A DNA stretch of 64,000 bases from Paraphoma chrysanthemicola (lineage: Eukaryota > Ascomycota > Dothideomycetes > Pleosporales > Phaeosphaeriaceae). Below, in pieces: positions 21,027 through 32,906 of this stretch (its first letter is position 1; the number at the start of each line of letters is the position of its first letter). The translations under genes were made by a program, and so were the position numbers. Where the stretch lies: contig JAGMWG010000007.1 in assembly GCA_020744225.1 (NCBI GenBank), positions 1,816,307 to 1,880,306 on the forward strand, in the 5' to 3' direction. The notes under the pieces are model-generated. The model saw only the letters and a program-made list of their open reading frames with translations, was not told the DNA's origin and made no database searches.

Positions 21027-21842
21027 TCAAACGGTCCGCGTAACGGCCACGCCAGCAGTTTCGGCCAGGTCGTATATCGCTTCAACTACGCGATCGACGT
21101 CCTTAGTCTTGATGGGGATGCGGTGAGCGCCGTCCCACTCGACGAGGATCGTGGTGTCCTCGTCGCAGTACTCGTGCAGCAATTTGCGGTGGAGCTGGAG
21201 CCCCGGGTCGGCCCGACCGTGGACATGGAGCGTTGGCGTATGCAGCATGGCCTCGCTGTCCACGACACTGCAGAACTGGAAGCCTTCAGATAGCTCCCCT
21301 GCACCCACCAGTGCCTGGGCCTTGAGTATGCTGGGCGCGAGGTTGCTCAGCGGCGCGCGTCCCGCAAGCAGGATCCCAAACTTCCACGTGATGCCAGGCA
21401 CGCCCGTCAACCCAACCGAGATGCGGTCTCCGCGCGCCTGTTGCTCGAGTAGCAGGCTGGCGGACAGTTTGGCGCCCTGGCTGAAGCCCATCAGGCCGAC
21501 CCACTCGCCGGTGCCGCCGGCGCGGTCATCGTCTTCAATGGCGGTTCGGAGGGCATACCCAATTTCGTCAATGCAGCTGTCGGCGTCAATTTCGGCGTGC
21601 TCAGGCAGCCAGCGCAGCCAGCGGCGGAAGGGCGCGTAGGAGCCGTATACGCCCACGATGTCCGGGTGAGGGTCGCAGAAGAAGGGTGCATCGGCCCACA
21701 CCAGGCGGAATGTGTGCTGGAGGTGGCGGATGAGGGCTCGCGACTGCGCTGCGAAGATGGCCGCATTGACGCCGCCGCCGTGGAGGCACAGGACGCGCGG
21801 CAGCGATTTCGAGTCGGGCGCCGTCGCTGGTACGGACGGCAT
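21027..21842 (-). CDS. FSH-family serine hydrolase, 271 aa
   Basis: A single-exon alpha/beta hydrolase of the FSH1 type. It opens with the family's LPRVLCLHGGGVNAAIF strand and oxyanion segment, has the nucleophile elbow GFSQGAKLSASL with Ser121, the acid in HVHGRADPG (Asp212) and the histidine in WDGAHRIP (His240), so the triad is complete. ADAPFFCDPHPD near 50-61 is the usual lid-side segment. FSH proteins hydrolyse esters or thioesters; many fungal ones lie in biosynthetic clusters and release or trim polyketide or acyl intermediates. It is followed at 511 bp by the acyl-CoA synthetase on the same strand, a partner that would make the thioesters such an enzyme could cleave; that link is inference. 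Confidence 0.88.
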   Translation of the reverse strand: MPSVPATAPDSKSLPRVLCLHGGGVNAAIFAAQSRALIRHLQHTFRLVWADAPFFCDPHPDIVGVYGSYAPFRRWLRWLPEHAEIDADSCIDEIGYALRTAIEDDDRAGGTGEWVGLMGFSQGAKLSASLLLEQQARGDRISVGLTGVPGITWKFGILLAGRAPLSNLAPSILKAQALVGAGELSEGFQFCSVVDSEAMLHTPTLHVHGRADPGLQLHRKLLHEYCDEDTTILVEWDGAHRIPIKTKDVDRVVEAIYDLAETAGVAVTRTV

Positions 21843-22442
21843 GGCAGAATGCTGTTTGTGCCTGTCTGTTGCTCACCGCAGTCATGCGGCGTAATTATAT
21901 GTACACTTGCATATCGCTGCAGGCTTACCGGTAACTGCGTGCGCCTCCGGAGGCCGAAAGTGTGGTGAGCTCAACAATGGAGCAGAGTTGTCGGCAATTG
22001 TCCTCATGCCAACGCCGAACGCATGAATGAATATGACTGTTCAGGCCATGTCTGGTGAAGCTGCTCGGCCATGAGCACTTATGGCTTAAATGCGGTATGA
22101 GTGAAACCGATGCAAGGCACGCAGCAACGTACAGAACATGTGATGTTTGCAGGAGAACTGGTGTGTTCACTGTTGGAGAGCCGAGCGCTCTGACCTACCC
22201 TTCGGTTCCTCAACATCACACATCAATCACGTTGCATGTCAATCATGTATGTTGCTCAGCCAGGCACACATGTAGAGCGAGTGTTCTCCACACTATCGTA
22301 GAATAGCTACTATCTCTACTGTGAAGAAACTGTGAAGAAGAGGTAACAGCAGTGTCGATCGGGACTTCTATGAATAAGAGGCACTAAGTCAGATAGGATT
22401 TAATAAAATACCGAAGACGTAAAGTTACCTATAGGTAACGTA
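21843..22442. other. Last normal intergenic sequence before the AT-rich block
   Basis: Promoter side of the FSH gene. Composition is ordinary, with CpA and TpG common, right up to the TA at 22441-22442 where the first transposon starts. A 16-bp palindrome GTTACCTATAGGTAAC lies at 22424-22439, adjoining the insertion site. Confidence 0.55.
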
Positions 22443-24300
22443 CCCCACGAGCGAGTTGCTCACACGGGCGAGTTACTCACTGTGCTAAGACTCTACTAAA
22501 ACGTACTCTTGCAAGAGTACAAAACGCACCTCAAAGTAGATCTACTGTGCTGCATAGTACATATATTACTTAGAGACTATTTCTTCTACTTGCTTGTATA
22601 TATATAAGTTATAACTAGTCTTACTATAGCGTTTATAGCGCCTTTAAGTTAGCTTACTACTCTTAGCGTATATACTCTTTCTTATCTTCTTTCTATTACT
22701 ATATACTATAAACTCTTTTAAGATAGTTAAGCGTATATTCTCTTTAGCTATAAAAGTCTCTTTAGTCTTTATATACTTTCTCTTATATAATTTATAGTAT
22801 AAGATAGCTTTATTAGCTATCTAAAGCTCTTTAACTTAGTTACTTATTAATACTAAAAAATGTACTATTATCTCTATATCTTTAGTAAGCTTTTTAACTA
22901 CTTTAACTATATAGATAAAGAAGCTATTAACGTGCTTTTAAATTCTTTTTTAAATTAGTATTAATTATAACTTAAATTCTAGAGTATTACTTAAGATTTT
23001 AGACTCTTAGAGTATACTATTAGTAGTAAGTAGTATAAGTATATATAAGTAAATATTAAGCTTTAATATTACTACTTCTACGTTAAGTAAAACTAAGCTA
23101 GTATTTTAAATACTTCTCTTAATATTACTTTTAATAATTATATTCTTAAATATAGTAATAAAGTAAGATAGAAACTTAAGTTTAGTAATATAGTTAATAT
23201 TACGTATTAAGTTCTTAGCTTAGTATCTATATATCTTCTTTAATAGTAAGAAATAACTTATATTAAGAGACTATAAGAGATATAATAAGTAAGAAAGTAT
23301 ATAAAAAGTAATAATCTTATTCTTTTTATAGTACTACTAGAAATTAAGTAAGTTATAGCTCTTATAGCTATTAATAATAAGTAATTATACTTCTCTAAGA
23401 GTATACTTCTTTATATAAATATTAAAGTACTTTAACTATACTAAGTTAAGCTTATTTATTATCTAGCTATTCTTAGAAACTATAATAATCTAGTTATTAA
23501 GTAGATTATTCTTCTTATACTAAGTAGTAAGATAATTCTTATCTTAGAAAATAATAAAGAGTAGAATTACTTACTTTATTATATTAATCTCTTAGATTAC
23601 TATAGTTTACTTATAATTACTTTACTAAATACTCTTTAGCTATTCTTAATACTTAAAGTTTATAACTACTACTCTAGTTAATATTATACTTATTATAAAG
23701 CTAAACTTATTAAAGTTATAGATATTCTTATTAAGAATACTATACTTAGTCTTTATATTCTTTATAAGTTAAAACTAGTTTTATATAACTTTAGAATTCT
23801 TATAAAGAGCTCTCTTATAGTTATACTTATAATTAAACTTAACTTTAAGCTTAGAGTAATATTTAATAAAAGTTATAGCTTAGTTAATACTTACTAATAG
23901 TTAGCTACACTTCTTATATAGTAAATTAGCTATATTCTTAATAGTAGTAAGCTATAGTATAAATTTTTATATATTAAGCTTAAGTATATACTAAATAATT
24001 ACCTTCTTCTCTATTAAATAAAGATTTACTAAGTTAAGTAAGTAATTACGTTATAACTACTTTCTAGTACTTTAACTACTAAGTATTAATTAAGAGACTT
24101 TATAAATAGCTATAGTATATTATTTAGAGAGATTTATATTATATTTAATAGTCTAAAGTATAAGCTATAATTAAGTCTTCTTTAAAGCTAGTAGCTTATT
24201 TAGTAGTTAATTTATTATACTTTATACTCTTATAAAAGTATATTTTAGTAGAGTCTTAGTATAGTAAGTAACTTACTTATAGAGTATATTAGTCTTAAAG
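22443..24300 (-). mobile_element. Fot1/Pogo-type DNA transposon copy 1, 1858 bp, RIP-degraded
   Basis: The element is bounded by TA (22441-22442 and 24301-24302) and by inverted ends. The inner part of the left end (GGGCGAGTTACTCAC then TGTGCTAAGACTCTACT) matches the reverse complement of 24245-24280 with mainly C-to-T and G-to-A changes. The transposase reads on the minus strand: around 23700-23590 a segment like TRVVV...NYKQTIVIQEIN (core of the DDE_1 domain), at 23380-23352 LIINSYKSYN (normally DGHxSH, catalytic Asp now Asn), and near 22690-22620 the eroded C-terminal zinc knuckle (RRYKRYSKTSYNLYIYK, Cys and His now Tyr). Stops TAA and TAG replace Gln and Trp codons. It is dead. The left 100 bp escaped mutation. 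Confidence 0.85.
22447..22480. repeat. Two 17-bp units in the left end of transposon copy 1
   Basis: ACGAGCGAGTTGCTCAC is followed directly by ACGGGCGAGTTACTCAC, differing at two positions. These iterated units belong to the terminal inverted repeat and are the least mutated example in the window. Confidence 0.85.
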
Positions 24301-24377
24301 TATAAAAAGAATAAGTAAAGAGGTATAAATTAAAAGAAGTATATTTACTTAAGTTTATTATAAAGATAAGTCTTATA

Positions 24378-24563
24378 ATATATTCTACTAGTAAACTTAC
24401 TATACTAGTAAACTTACTATTTTTTCTTAGTATAAGTAATATATATTATAAATCTTTAATTTTTTTACTTTTAAATAAGAAGCTAGTATATACTATACTA
24501 GTATCTAATTTAGAAAATACTTTTATATTCTTTTTATATATCTATATATTATAATATAAACTA
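24378..24563 (-). mobile_element. Left end of a second Fot1/Pogo-type copy, cut off by later insertions
   Basis: After a TA (24376-24377) the sequence matches the first ~180 bp of the element at 40781, including two perfect 17-bp units TACTAGTAAACTTACTA at 24386-24419. The match stops at about 24563 where another element end begins. Its remainder was not located with confidence. Confidence 0.65.
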
Positions 24564-25078
24564 TTAGTAAGCTAGCTATATTAGTAAGCTAGCTACTTTT
24601 TCTTAGTATAACTAATATATTAGTAACTTAATTATAACGTAGTTTATAAGTAAGTACTACGTATAAGTAAGTACTATATCTTATTAACTTTATACACTTC
24701 TTTAAGTATATAACTTAACTATAATAAATTATAGTATATTAATAGTTATATAATAGATTAAGTAGTATTTATAAAGCTTTTTTTATATATATAAATATTA
24801 TACTTAGTTTCTCTATACTTACTATAGCGCGTAAGAGTCTAGTAGCTAAGATCTAATTACTTTTTACTTTAATACTCTTTATAAGTAATTTATTAATTAG
24901 CTTTATATTAGATAAGTATATTCTTACTAGCTTTCTTTATTAAGACTTTCTACTTCTATATATACTTTTTCTTATACTACTTTTACTTTAATACTATCTT
25001 ATTAGTCTTCTTAAGACTAGTAATTCTCTTATATATTAGCTTAGCTAATAGAATTATTATCTTAGTACTCTTCTTAAG

Positions 25079-25510
25079 TATTAAGATAGTAGCTTATAAA
25101 GACTAGAGTAAACTAGTTAATATATAAGAGAGCTCTAGAGTTTATTTAAAGAGAATAAGCGTAGAGTAAAAGAGTAAGCTTAAGTAGTCTAGAGTAAATT
25201 ATCTATCTTAGAATATTAAGTTAAATATAAGAAGAGATAAGCTCTTCTTATATGTATCTATATACTATAGTTTCTTATAGTACTTACTATAAGAAGTATA
25301 AGATATAAGATCTACTTATAAGTTTATATATAAGAAGAGTACTATAACTACTTTTTATACATAAACTTATAAGAAGATTACGTAGTCTAACTCTATATAT
25401 AGAGTAGCGTTATCTATTAGTTCTCTAAGACTAGTCTAAGTATAACTATATAGTATAATTATACCTTATTTCTTTAATCTTGTTATTTCTTCTTTATAAG
25501 ATTTATAATA
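25079..25510 (-). repeat. 3' LTR of the Gypsy element at 25079-31066
   Basis: 432 bp, matching 30635-31066. Ends read TA...TA on both strands, as expected when TG...CA is RIP-mutated. Confidence 0.88.
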
Positions 25511-28500
25511 CTATTCTCTCTTCTCTTATAGTTTATTCTTAAGCTTTATTAGTTATTTCTTATAGCTAATATTAGTAGTATCTAAATCTAAAAAATATCT
25601 TTATCTTACTTTTAAAATTTATTATAATAGTTAACTAGCGCTTATCTTCTATAATCTTTATCTTTTATACAATTAAGAGTATATTATAATACTAGAAGTT
25701 AATAGTTAGTATTTTAAGTACTTAGAGTATACGTAGCTAAGTTACTTATATATAAATATATCTTAAGTATTATTAAATAAGACTTAAGATAAATATAAGA
25801 AGAAGGTAGAAATAGATAAGAAATTATTAGCTAAAGTAATTTTACGTTTAATATAGAATAAGAAGATACTATAATAAGCTAAGAATTATATATTAAGAAA
25901 GGTATAGTATTTAGTAAATAGTCTTTACGCTAAGAGTAAAATAGTAAACGTATAGAAGTTAGATAAATATTCTACTACTAATACCTTAGTAGAGTTCTTA
26001 CTAATAATATAAGAGATCTTAAGTAATATAGAGTTTCTAGTAGCTATACTATAACTAAGTAAAGTATCTATTTTCTTATAAGTTTCTTATACTTTAACTA
26101 TAGTACTTTTACTAATATTTTTTATAGTTCTTAAAGTTAGTTATATCTTTTATTTTAGAAGTCTTTCTATATTTACTTATCTTTTTTCTATTTTTCTTTA
26201 GAACTATTATAGAATAGTCTCTAAAAGTCTTTAGGTAAGTATTATCTAAAGGCCTAGTTAATATTATACTCTTATTAGTACTTCTTAAGTATTTACTAAT
26301 AGTTTTCTAGATAGACTTTAGGTTTCTATATATTTTCTTTCTCTAGGTATTCTTTTTATTTAATAAGCTAGTTAAGTTTCTTTTCTATAGTTTAGTAACT
26401 ATATAAGTCTTTAACTTTAAACTTATTTTCTTTCTCTATCTTATAGTAGAAAGTTTTCTAGAGTAGTATTTTAGAATCTACTATCTATATTTCTCTATAT
26501 TCTATATATATACTATACTTATTCTTATAGTAGTTAGTATATTTCTTAACGTAATTTATAACTTTATTTCTTATATTCTTAAATTTATAGTTCTATTAGA
26601 TAAGTTCTATAGTCTATATAATCTTAGAGTATTTATATATAAAGTTATTATAGTATACTCTAATAAGCTCTTTTTATAGTTTCTCTAGTACTTTATTAGT
26701 AACTTAAAGTATTAAATACACTTCTTTAGATAGTTTTAAGAATCTATTATTATTTTGTTAAAGTAAGAGTATAAAGACGTCTATCTTCTTTCTAACTATA
26801 TTATACCTTCTACTTAGAGTATCTACTCTTCTATTATTCTTCTTTAGTATATATATAACTTTAAACTAGTATTATCTAAGTAATTCTAACTAGCGTACTT
26901 ACTTATAGTTAAGTTACTTTATTATAGTAAAGTATTAAAGATTCTTATAGTCTATAAATATTATTAGCTTAGAATAACTTTCTATATATATTCTCTAGTA
27001 TTCTAGAGTGTATACTATTACTAGAAGTTCTTTATTATAAATATTATATTATTTCTTAGCTAATAAGAACTTTTTTAAGTAGTAAACTACTAGATACTAC
27101 TTACTATTCTATTTCTATAGTATAGCTCTACCTATTATAAGATTAAACGTATTTATCTTAAATTATAAAGGTTTACTACTTTAGAATACTATAAGAACTA
27201 GTTTAGTAATATAGACTAGTTTAAGTACTTTAAATACTTCTTACTATAAGTTTTTATCTCTAAGTAGTTTCTTTTTTTATTAACTTTATTAATAGTATTA
27301 TAATTTTTATAAAGTTCTTAATAAATATTTAATTAAAGTTTATAAACTTAATAAAGAATTATATATTCTTTACTATTTTAGGTATTACCTATTCTTTTAT
27401 TATTTTAATCTTAGTTTTACTAATTTATACTCTATTAATTCTAACTATATATTCTAGAAATTTAACTTCTTTTTTATAGAACTTATACTTCTTAAGTTTT
27501 AGTTTAAGACTATACGTTTTAAGTTATTAGAGAACTTTAGTTATATACTTTATATAGTCTTCTATATATTCTAAGTAGATTAGAATATTATTTAGATATA
27601 TAATTATAAATTTATCTAGATACTTATATAAAGTATTATTAACTAGCTCTTAGTATATTACTAGTGTATTAGTAAGACTAAAAAGTATTATAGTATATTT
27701 ATAGTATCTATATCTTATTTAGAATACTATTTTCTATTCTTTATCTTTTCTTATTCTAATAAGGTTATATACTTCTCTTAAATCTAGTACTATAAAGATT
27801 TTTACTTTTAATAGCTTATTATATAGTTCTTATATATTTAGTAATAAGTAGTAATTCTTCTTTATAATTACGTTTAGTTTATAGTAGTTAATATATAGTT
27901 ATAGTATTCTATTTTTCTTTAGTATAAATAGAACTAAGTATTTTACTAAGAACTTAGATTTTCTAATAAATTCTTTTACTAGATTATTATTAATATACTT
28001 CTTAAGTACCTTAAGCTCTTTTTCTAATAGTTAGTATATTAGCTTAAATCTAGAGTATTTTTCTTTTACTAATTTAATCTTATAATTCTATTTCTAGTGT
28101 TTTAGTAAGGCTTTTATACTAGTTTTCTTAATAAATATATTAATAAATTTGTTATAAACTACTAGAATATTTAGAGTAACGCTTTTCTTCTCTTCTCTTA
28201 CTATAGTACCTAATACTTTTAGTAACTTAGTAGAGTTAACTCTCTTATATTACGAACTTCTTTTCTTATTCTTTAGAATAGTTAGTTATAAAGTAATACT
28301 TATAATTATCTTCTTATTTACTAATATAGTATGTAATTATATAGAAATATTAAGTATATAAGCGTTTATTATGTTACCTAATAAGACTTATTAATTTCTC
28401 TAATTAATATCTAGATTATAGTCTCTTAGCTAAGGTAGTTCTAATATAATATTATAAAAGGTTTTCTTAAAAATATCTAGATATACTACTAGACTTTATT

Positions 28501-30634
28501 CTAGAGTAATAGTTAAGTTTATACTAACTTTATACTAAATCTATTTTATTAATTTATCTACTAGTATAGTAGTATAGAGTTCTTTTTTAGAAGTTAGTTT
28601 AAGTCTAGCTTATTTTACTACTTTCTTAGAAATATAATTTTCTTATAATCTTAAGTTAATAAGTATTATTATTTCTTACTTCTTAAGTTTTATTTATATC
28701 TTAAGAGCTCTTATTTTAATATTATATAAGTATTATAACTTTTTTAGTTACTATTTAACTAGAGTAGTAAACTTATTCTTAAGTTTAATTTCTTTTTTCT
28801 TTCTAAAAAAGAGTATTTATTAAATCTATTATATTTCTTTTATAGCTTATAAGTAGTATACTTAGAATTTATATAAGTTTACTAATTAGTATTTAGGTAT
28901 TATCTATTAATAACTACTTCTTATATAGTAATTCTTTTATTATTATACTCTAGAAAGTAATTTATTATTTATTTATTCTAAAGATAGTTTTTATATATAT
29001 CTTTATAATAGTTAAACTATTATTATTAATAAGATTCTTAAGACGTAAAAAACTATAATATTATAGTTTTTAACTTATAGTATATATTATAGTAGTTATA
29101 AGTATAGAACTTATAGCTTAGTAATATATAAGTTAGGTTTTAGTAGTTATTATTATATTATATTAATATATAGTTTTCTCTAGATAGTATATACTTAATA
29201 ATAGTTTTTTCTTTCTTTTCTTATTATTTTATTTCTTTCTAACGTAGTCTTAGTATTACTCTATTTAGATTCTTAGAAGTAGTATCTATATATACTAGGC
29301 TTATATTAAAAAATACTAATTTATTACTATATCTAGTATATTCTTAGTTATTATTATAGTATACTCTATAGTAGCTTTTCTAGAGTAATAGTTTATATTT
29401 CTACTTTCTTTATTAGTATATATTATAGGCTTTTCTTCTTCTACTTAAGAAGTTCTCTTCTATAGTTATAAGCTATATATTAGACTCTAGTATTAAAGTA
29501 AATTAATATCTATTTTTATTTTATAGCCTATTAATTCTAGTACTTAAGTAGATATTAATTAGTGCTACGTTTTTCTTATTAGATTTAGTTTTATTATACT
29601 ATATTATATAAGTATTAATATATAAAGTAGATATATCTAGCTATATAGTATTTTTCTATTCTACTAGTATTATATTATACTCTTTTTCTATTATAAGTAT
29701 AATAACTTCTTATAGTTTATTATTAGTTTTAAATCTATTAGTATAGTATTTAATTATATTAATATAATAAGTAACTTTATTCTTACTATAGTAGTCTCTT
29801 AAGAAGTATTTTTTCTTTTTATAACTATAATATACTATATTCTTCTTACTCTTACTTTTATTCTCTACCTTCTAAGACTTATTTTCTTTAGTAATACTAT
29901 CTAGATATATCTATTTAGGTTCTAGTAAAGTATAGTATTTAGTAGTTTATTTAATATTTATAGTATAAATATAGTTCTATTAGTATTTTCTCTTATATAG
30001 TTAATCTTTAGTTTTATTCTAGTATTTCTGCGTTTTTAATTATAGCTAGTATAGCTTATTATCTAAATAAATAGCTTTATTAATAAGTTTAATAAAAGTA
30101 TTAGTAGTAACACTTATTTATATAAGTTCTTAAAGAACTTATAGCTTAAGTTCTTATTAAAATATACGTTTAAGTATCTATTTATCTTATTTAATTTATA
30201 CTACATACTATTAAAAATAGTTAATGTAGTTAGTAATAAAGTTAGTTTATTAAAGTTTCTAAATATCTCTTTTAGCTTTAATAGTTTTCTTATAAGCGTA
30301 AAAGATTTATTTAATTTATTATTTAAACTTATCTTAATTCTTAAATATTATTATTATTTTAGAGTTTATTACCTTTTTATCTATATAGTGTATTAGCTAT
30401 AGTTTAATCTATTTAAAAGCGCTACCTCTTAGGTAAGTAGCTACTAAGGTACTCTTATCTTTAGATTTAATTATTAGATTTATATAGTAGTAAAGATTAT
30501 AGTAGAGTAACTATATATTTAGCTAATTATAGTAGCTATAGTACTTAAGTACTTTATTTATTTAGTCTTTAGTAGTCTAGAGTTTAGAGATTAGAGTTAT
30601 ATCTATATTACTTATCTTAAAATAGTATTTAAAG

Positions 30635-31066
30635 TATTAAGATAGTAGCTTATAAAGACTAGAGTAGACTAGTTAATATATAAGAAAGCTCTAGAGTTTA
30701 TTTAAAAAGAATAAGCGTAGAGTAAAAGAGTAGGCTTAAATAGTCTAGAGTAAATTATTTATCTTAAAATATTAAGTTAAATATAAGAAGAGATAAGCTC
30801 TTCTTATATATATCTATATACTATAGTTTCTTGTAGTACTTACTATAAGAAGTATAAGGTATAATATCTACTTATAAGTTTATACGTAAGAAGAGTACTA
30901 AGACTACCTTTTATATATAAACTTATAAGAAGATTATATAGTCTAACTCTATATATAGAGTAGTATTATCTATTAGTTCTCTAAGGCTAGTCTAAGTATA
31001 ACTATGTAGTATTATTATACCTTATTTCTTTAATCTTATTATCTCTTTCTTATAAGGTTTATAATA
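30635..31066 (-). repeat. 5' LTR of the Gypsy element at 25079-31066
   Basis: 432 bp, same length as its partner; most visible differences are transitions. A third copy of this LTR lies inverted at 53214-53644. Confidence 0.88.
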
Positions 31067-32406
31067 TTAAGCTAGTTAATTATCTTAATAATTAACGTAA
31101 GTAAGAAGCTCTTATATTAGTGTACGCGCTTATAAATTAGTATTAATTAAGTCTTAAGCTTATATATATTACTTAGTATATAAGCTTACTAGATAGCTTT
31201 TAGTAAAGTAGTAAATATAAGTATATATAGCTATACGTTTAGCTTTAATAAGATAGTATTTAGCTAAAGAGATATAAAACTTATATTTTAAAAAACTAAG
31301 TAAATATTAGCTATTATAAATATATAGTTAAAGACTATCTTAAAGACTAGTAAAAACTTAAGCTTTATAATATAGTTAATATAGTATTAAATAAGAGTCT
31401 TAACTTTATAGCTATACGTATACTTTAATAGTAAGAAGTAGCTAATATTAAGAGACTATAGTAAGTAAGATAAGTAAGATAATATATAAAGTATATAGAT
31501 ATTATTATTCTTATAAAGCTCTTAAAATTTAAGAGAGTAGTAGCTCTTATAGCTATTAAGAATAAGTAAATAATATATACTTATAATAGAAGTCTTTATA
31601 TAAGTATTAAAGTACTTTAACTACGTAACTCTAAGATTATTATTTATCTAGCTAATATTACTAACTATAATTATCTAGTTACGTAAGATAGCTATCTTCT
31701 TATACTAGATAAATAAATAATACTAGCTAGTAAAGATAAGAAAGAGTAAGACTATTTAGCTAGTAGTATTAATTATAGTAATTACTATTATCTACTTATA
31801 ATTACTAAACTAAATAGTCTTTAGCTAGTTTCTTTTCTCTAATCTAGTTATAATAAGCTAAGTTATAATCTTATCTATTATAAAGCTAGTTTTATTAAAG
31901 TTATAAACGTTCTTATTATAGATACTCTACTTAATCTTTATCTTTTTTATAAGCTTAAACTAGTATTATATAAGAATAGAATCTTTATATAGAGCTCTTT
32001 ACTTATTATATACTTAATTAAAATATATTATAAGACTATTTATATACTTAATAAAGTTATATATCTAGTAGATACTAATATAACTAGTGTTATGTATAGC
32101 TAGTAGCTTATTAGCTATATTACGTATAACTATATACGTAAGTATAAATTTACGTTAATTAAGATTAAGTATATATCTAATAATTACTTTCTCTTTTAGC
32201 TAGATAAGCTTCTTTAAGTTAAGCTAGTAATTATATTATATAAGCTTCTTAGCGCGTTAGTATTAGATTATTTATTTAGCTATATTATAGACTACTATAG
32301 TATTATAATTACTTTAAATTTATTTAGCTTAAATAGCTAAGATTATAAGCTAAATATCTTCTTCTTTTAAAACTATTTAACTTATATAGTATAGAGTTAT
32401 TATACG

Positions 32407-32906
32407 TATTACGGTTACCTTAGAAAGTAGACTAGAAGTAGCTAATTATACTCTAATTAGATGCTAACAGGTTACTAACAAGAAGCTTATAAAAACTAAC
32501 TACAATACTGCACTATAGGGCTGCAGGTTACGTAACTTAATTAGTACGCTAGACTATGTTAGGTACTAAGCAAACTAAGCAGACTAAGCACTAAGTAACA
32601 CTAATTATACTAATTAACTAAGTATACTTTACTTAGTTACTAGACCTTCTCTAGTATATAGACATAAGTAATAAGCTTATACAGCTTATTGTGTTCAACT
32701 TAGTATTTAATCTATAACTAGTTACTACTTACACTTAATCTATAGTTCTCTCTATCTACATTAGTGTAACTCTCTACTATTAATTATTATTCTCTTAATC
32801 TGTCTTATAGTAACCTTATCTAATTCTCTCTAATACTTTATTCTTAAGAACTAACTATAGAACTTTAAGTACACGAAGCCTACTTCTAACTTTAGGTCTC
32901 TTTATA
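32407..32906 (+). repeat. 5' LTR of the Gypsy chromovirus
   Basis: 500 bp. Begins TATTACGGTTACC and ends TCTCTTTATA. It keeps more CpA than the 3' LTR, for example around 32465-32525. Confidence 0.92.

Larger units (their letters stand above)
25079..31066 (-). mobile_element. Gypsy LTR retrotransposon (5988 bp), minus strand, heavily RIP-mutated
   Basis: Two 432-bp LTRs bound it, with the duplicated target TTAAG at 25074-25078 and 31067-31071. On the minus strand, gag occupies about 30.6-28.8 kb and pol follows; the reverse transcriptase is recognisable at about 27930-27420, where IFIVLDLREVYN and YLNNILIY stand for the LDL and YLDD motifs, the catalytic Asp pair having become Asn. Stops occur only as TAA or TAG at positions where Gln or Trp is expected. 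The sequence after the 5' LTR (CTTTAAATACTATTTTA) resembles that of the Gypsy element at 32407. Confidence 0.88.

Noticed and set aside
24360..24600. 17-bp repeats here as coding sequence of copy 1
   Set aside because: Copy 1 ends at 24300 with a matching inverted end and TA; the repeats are ends of later insertions.
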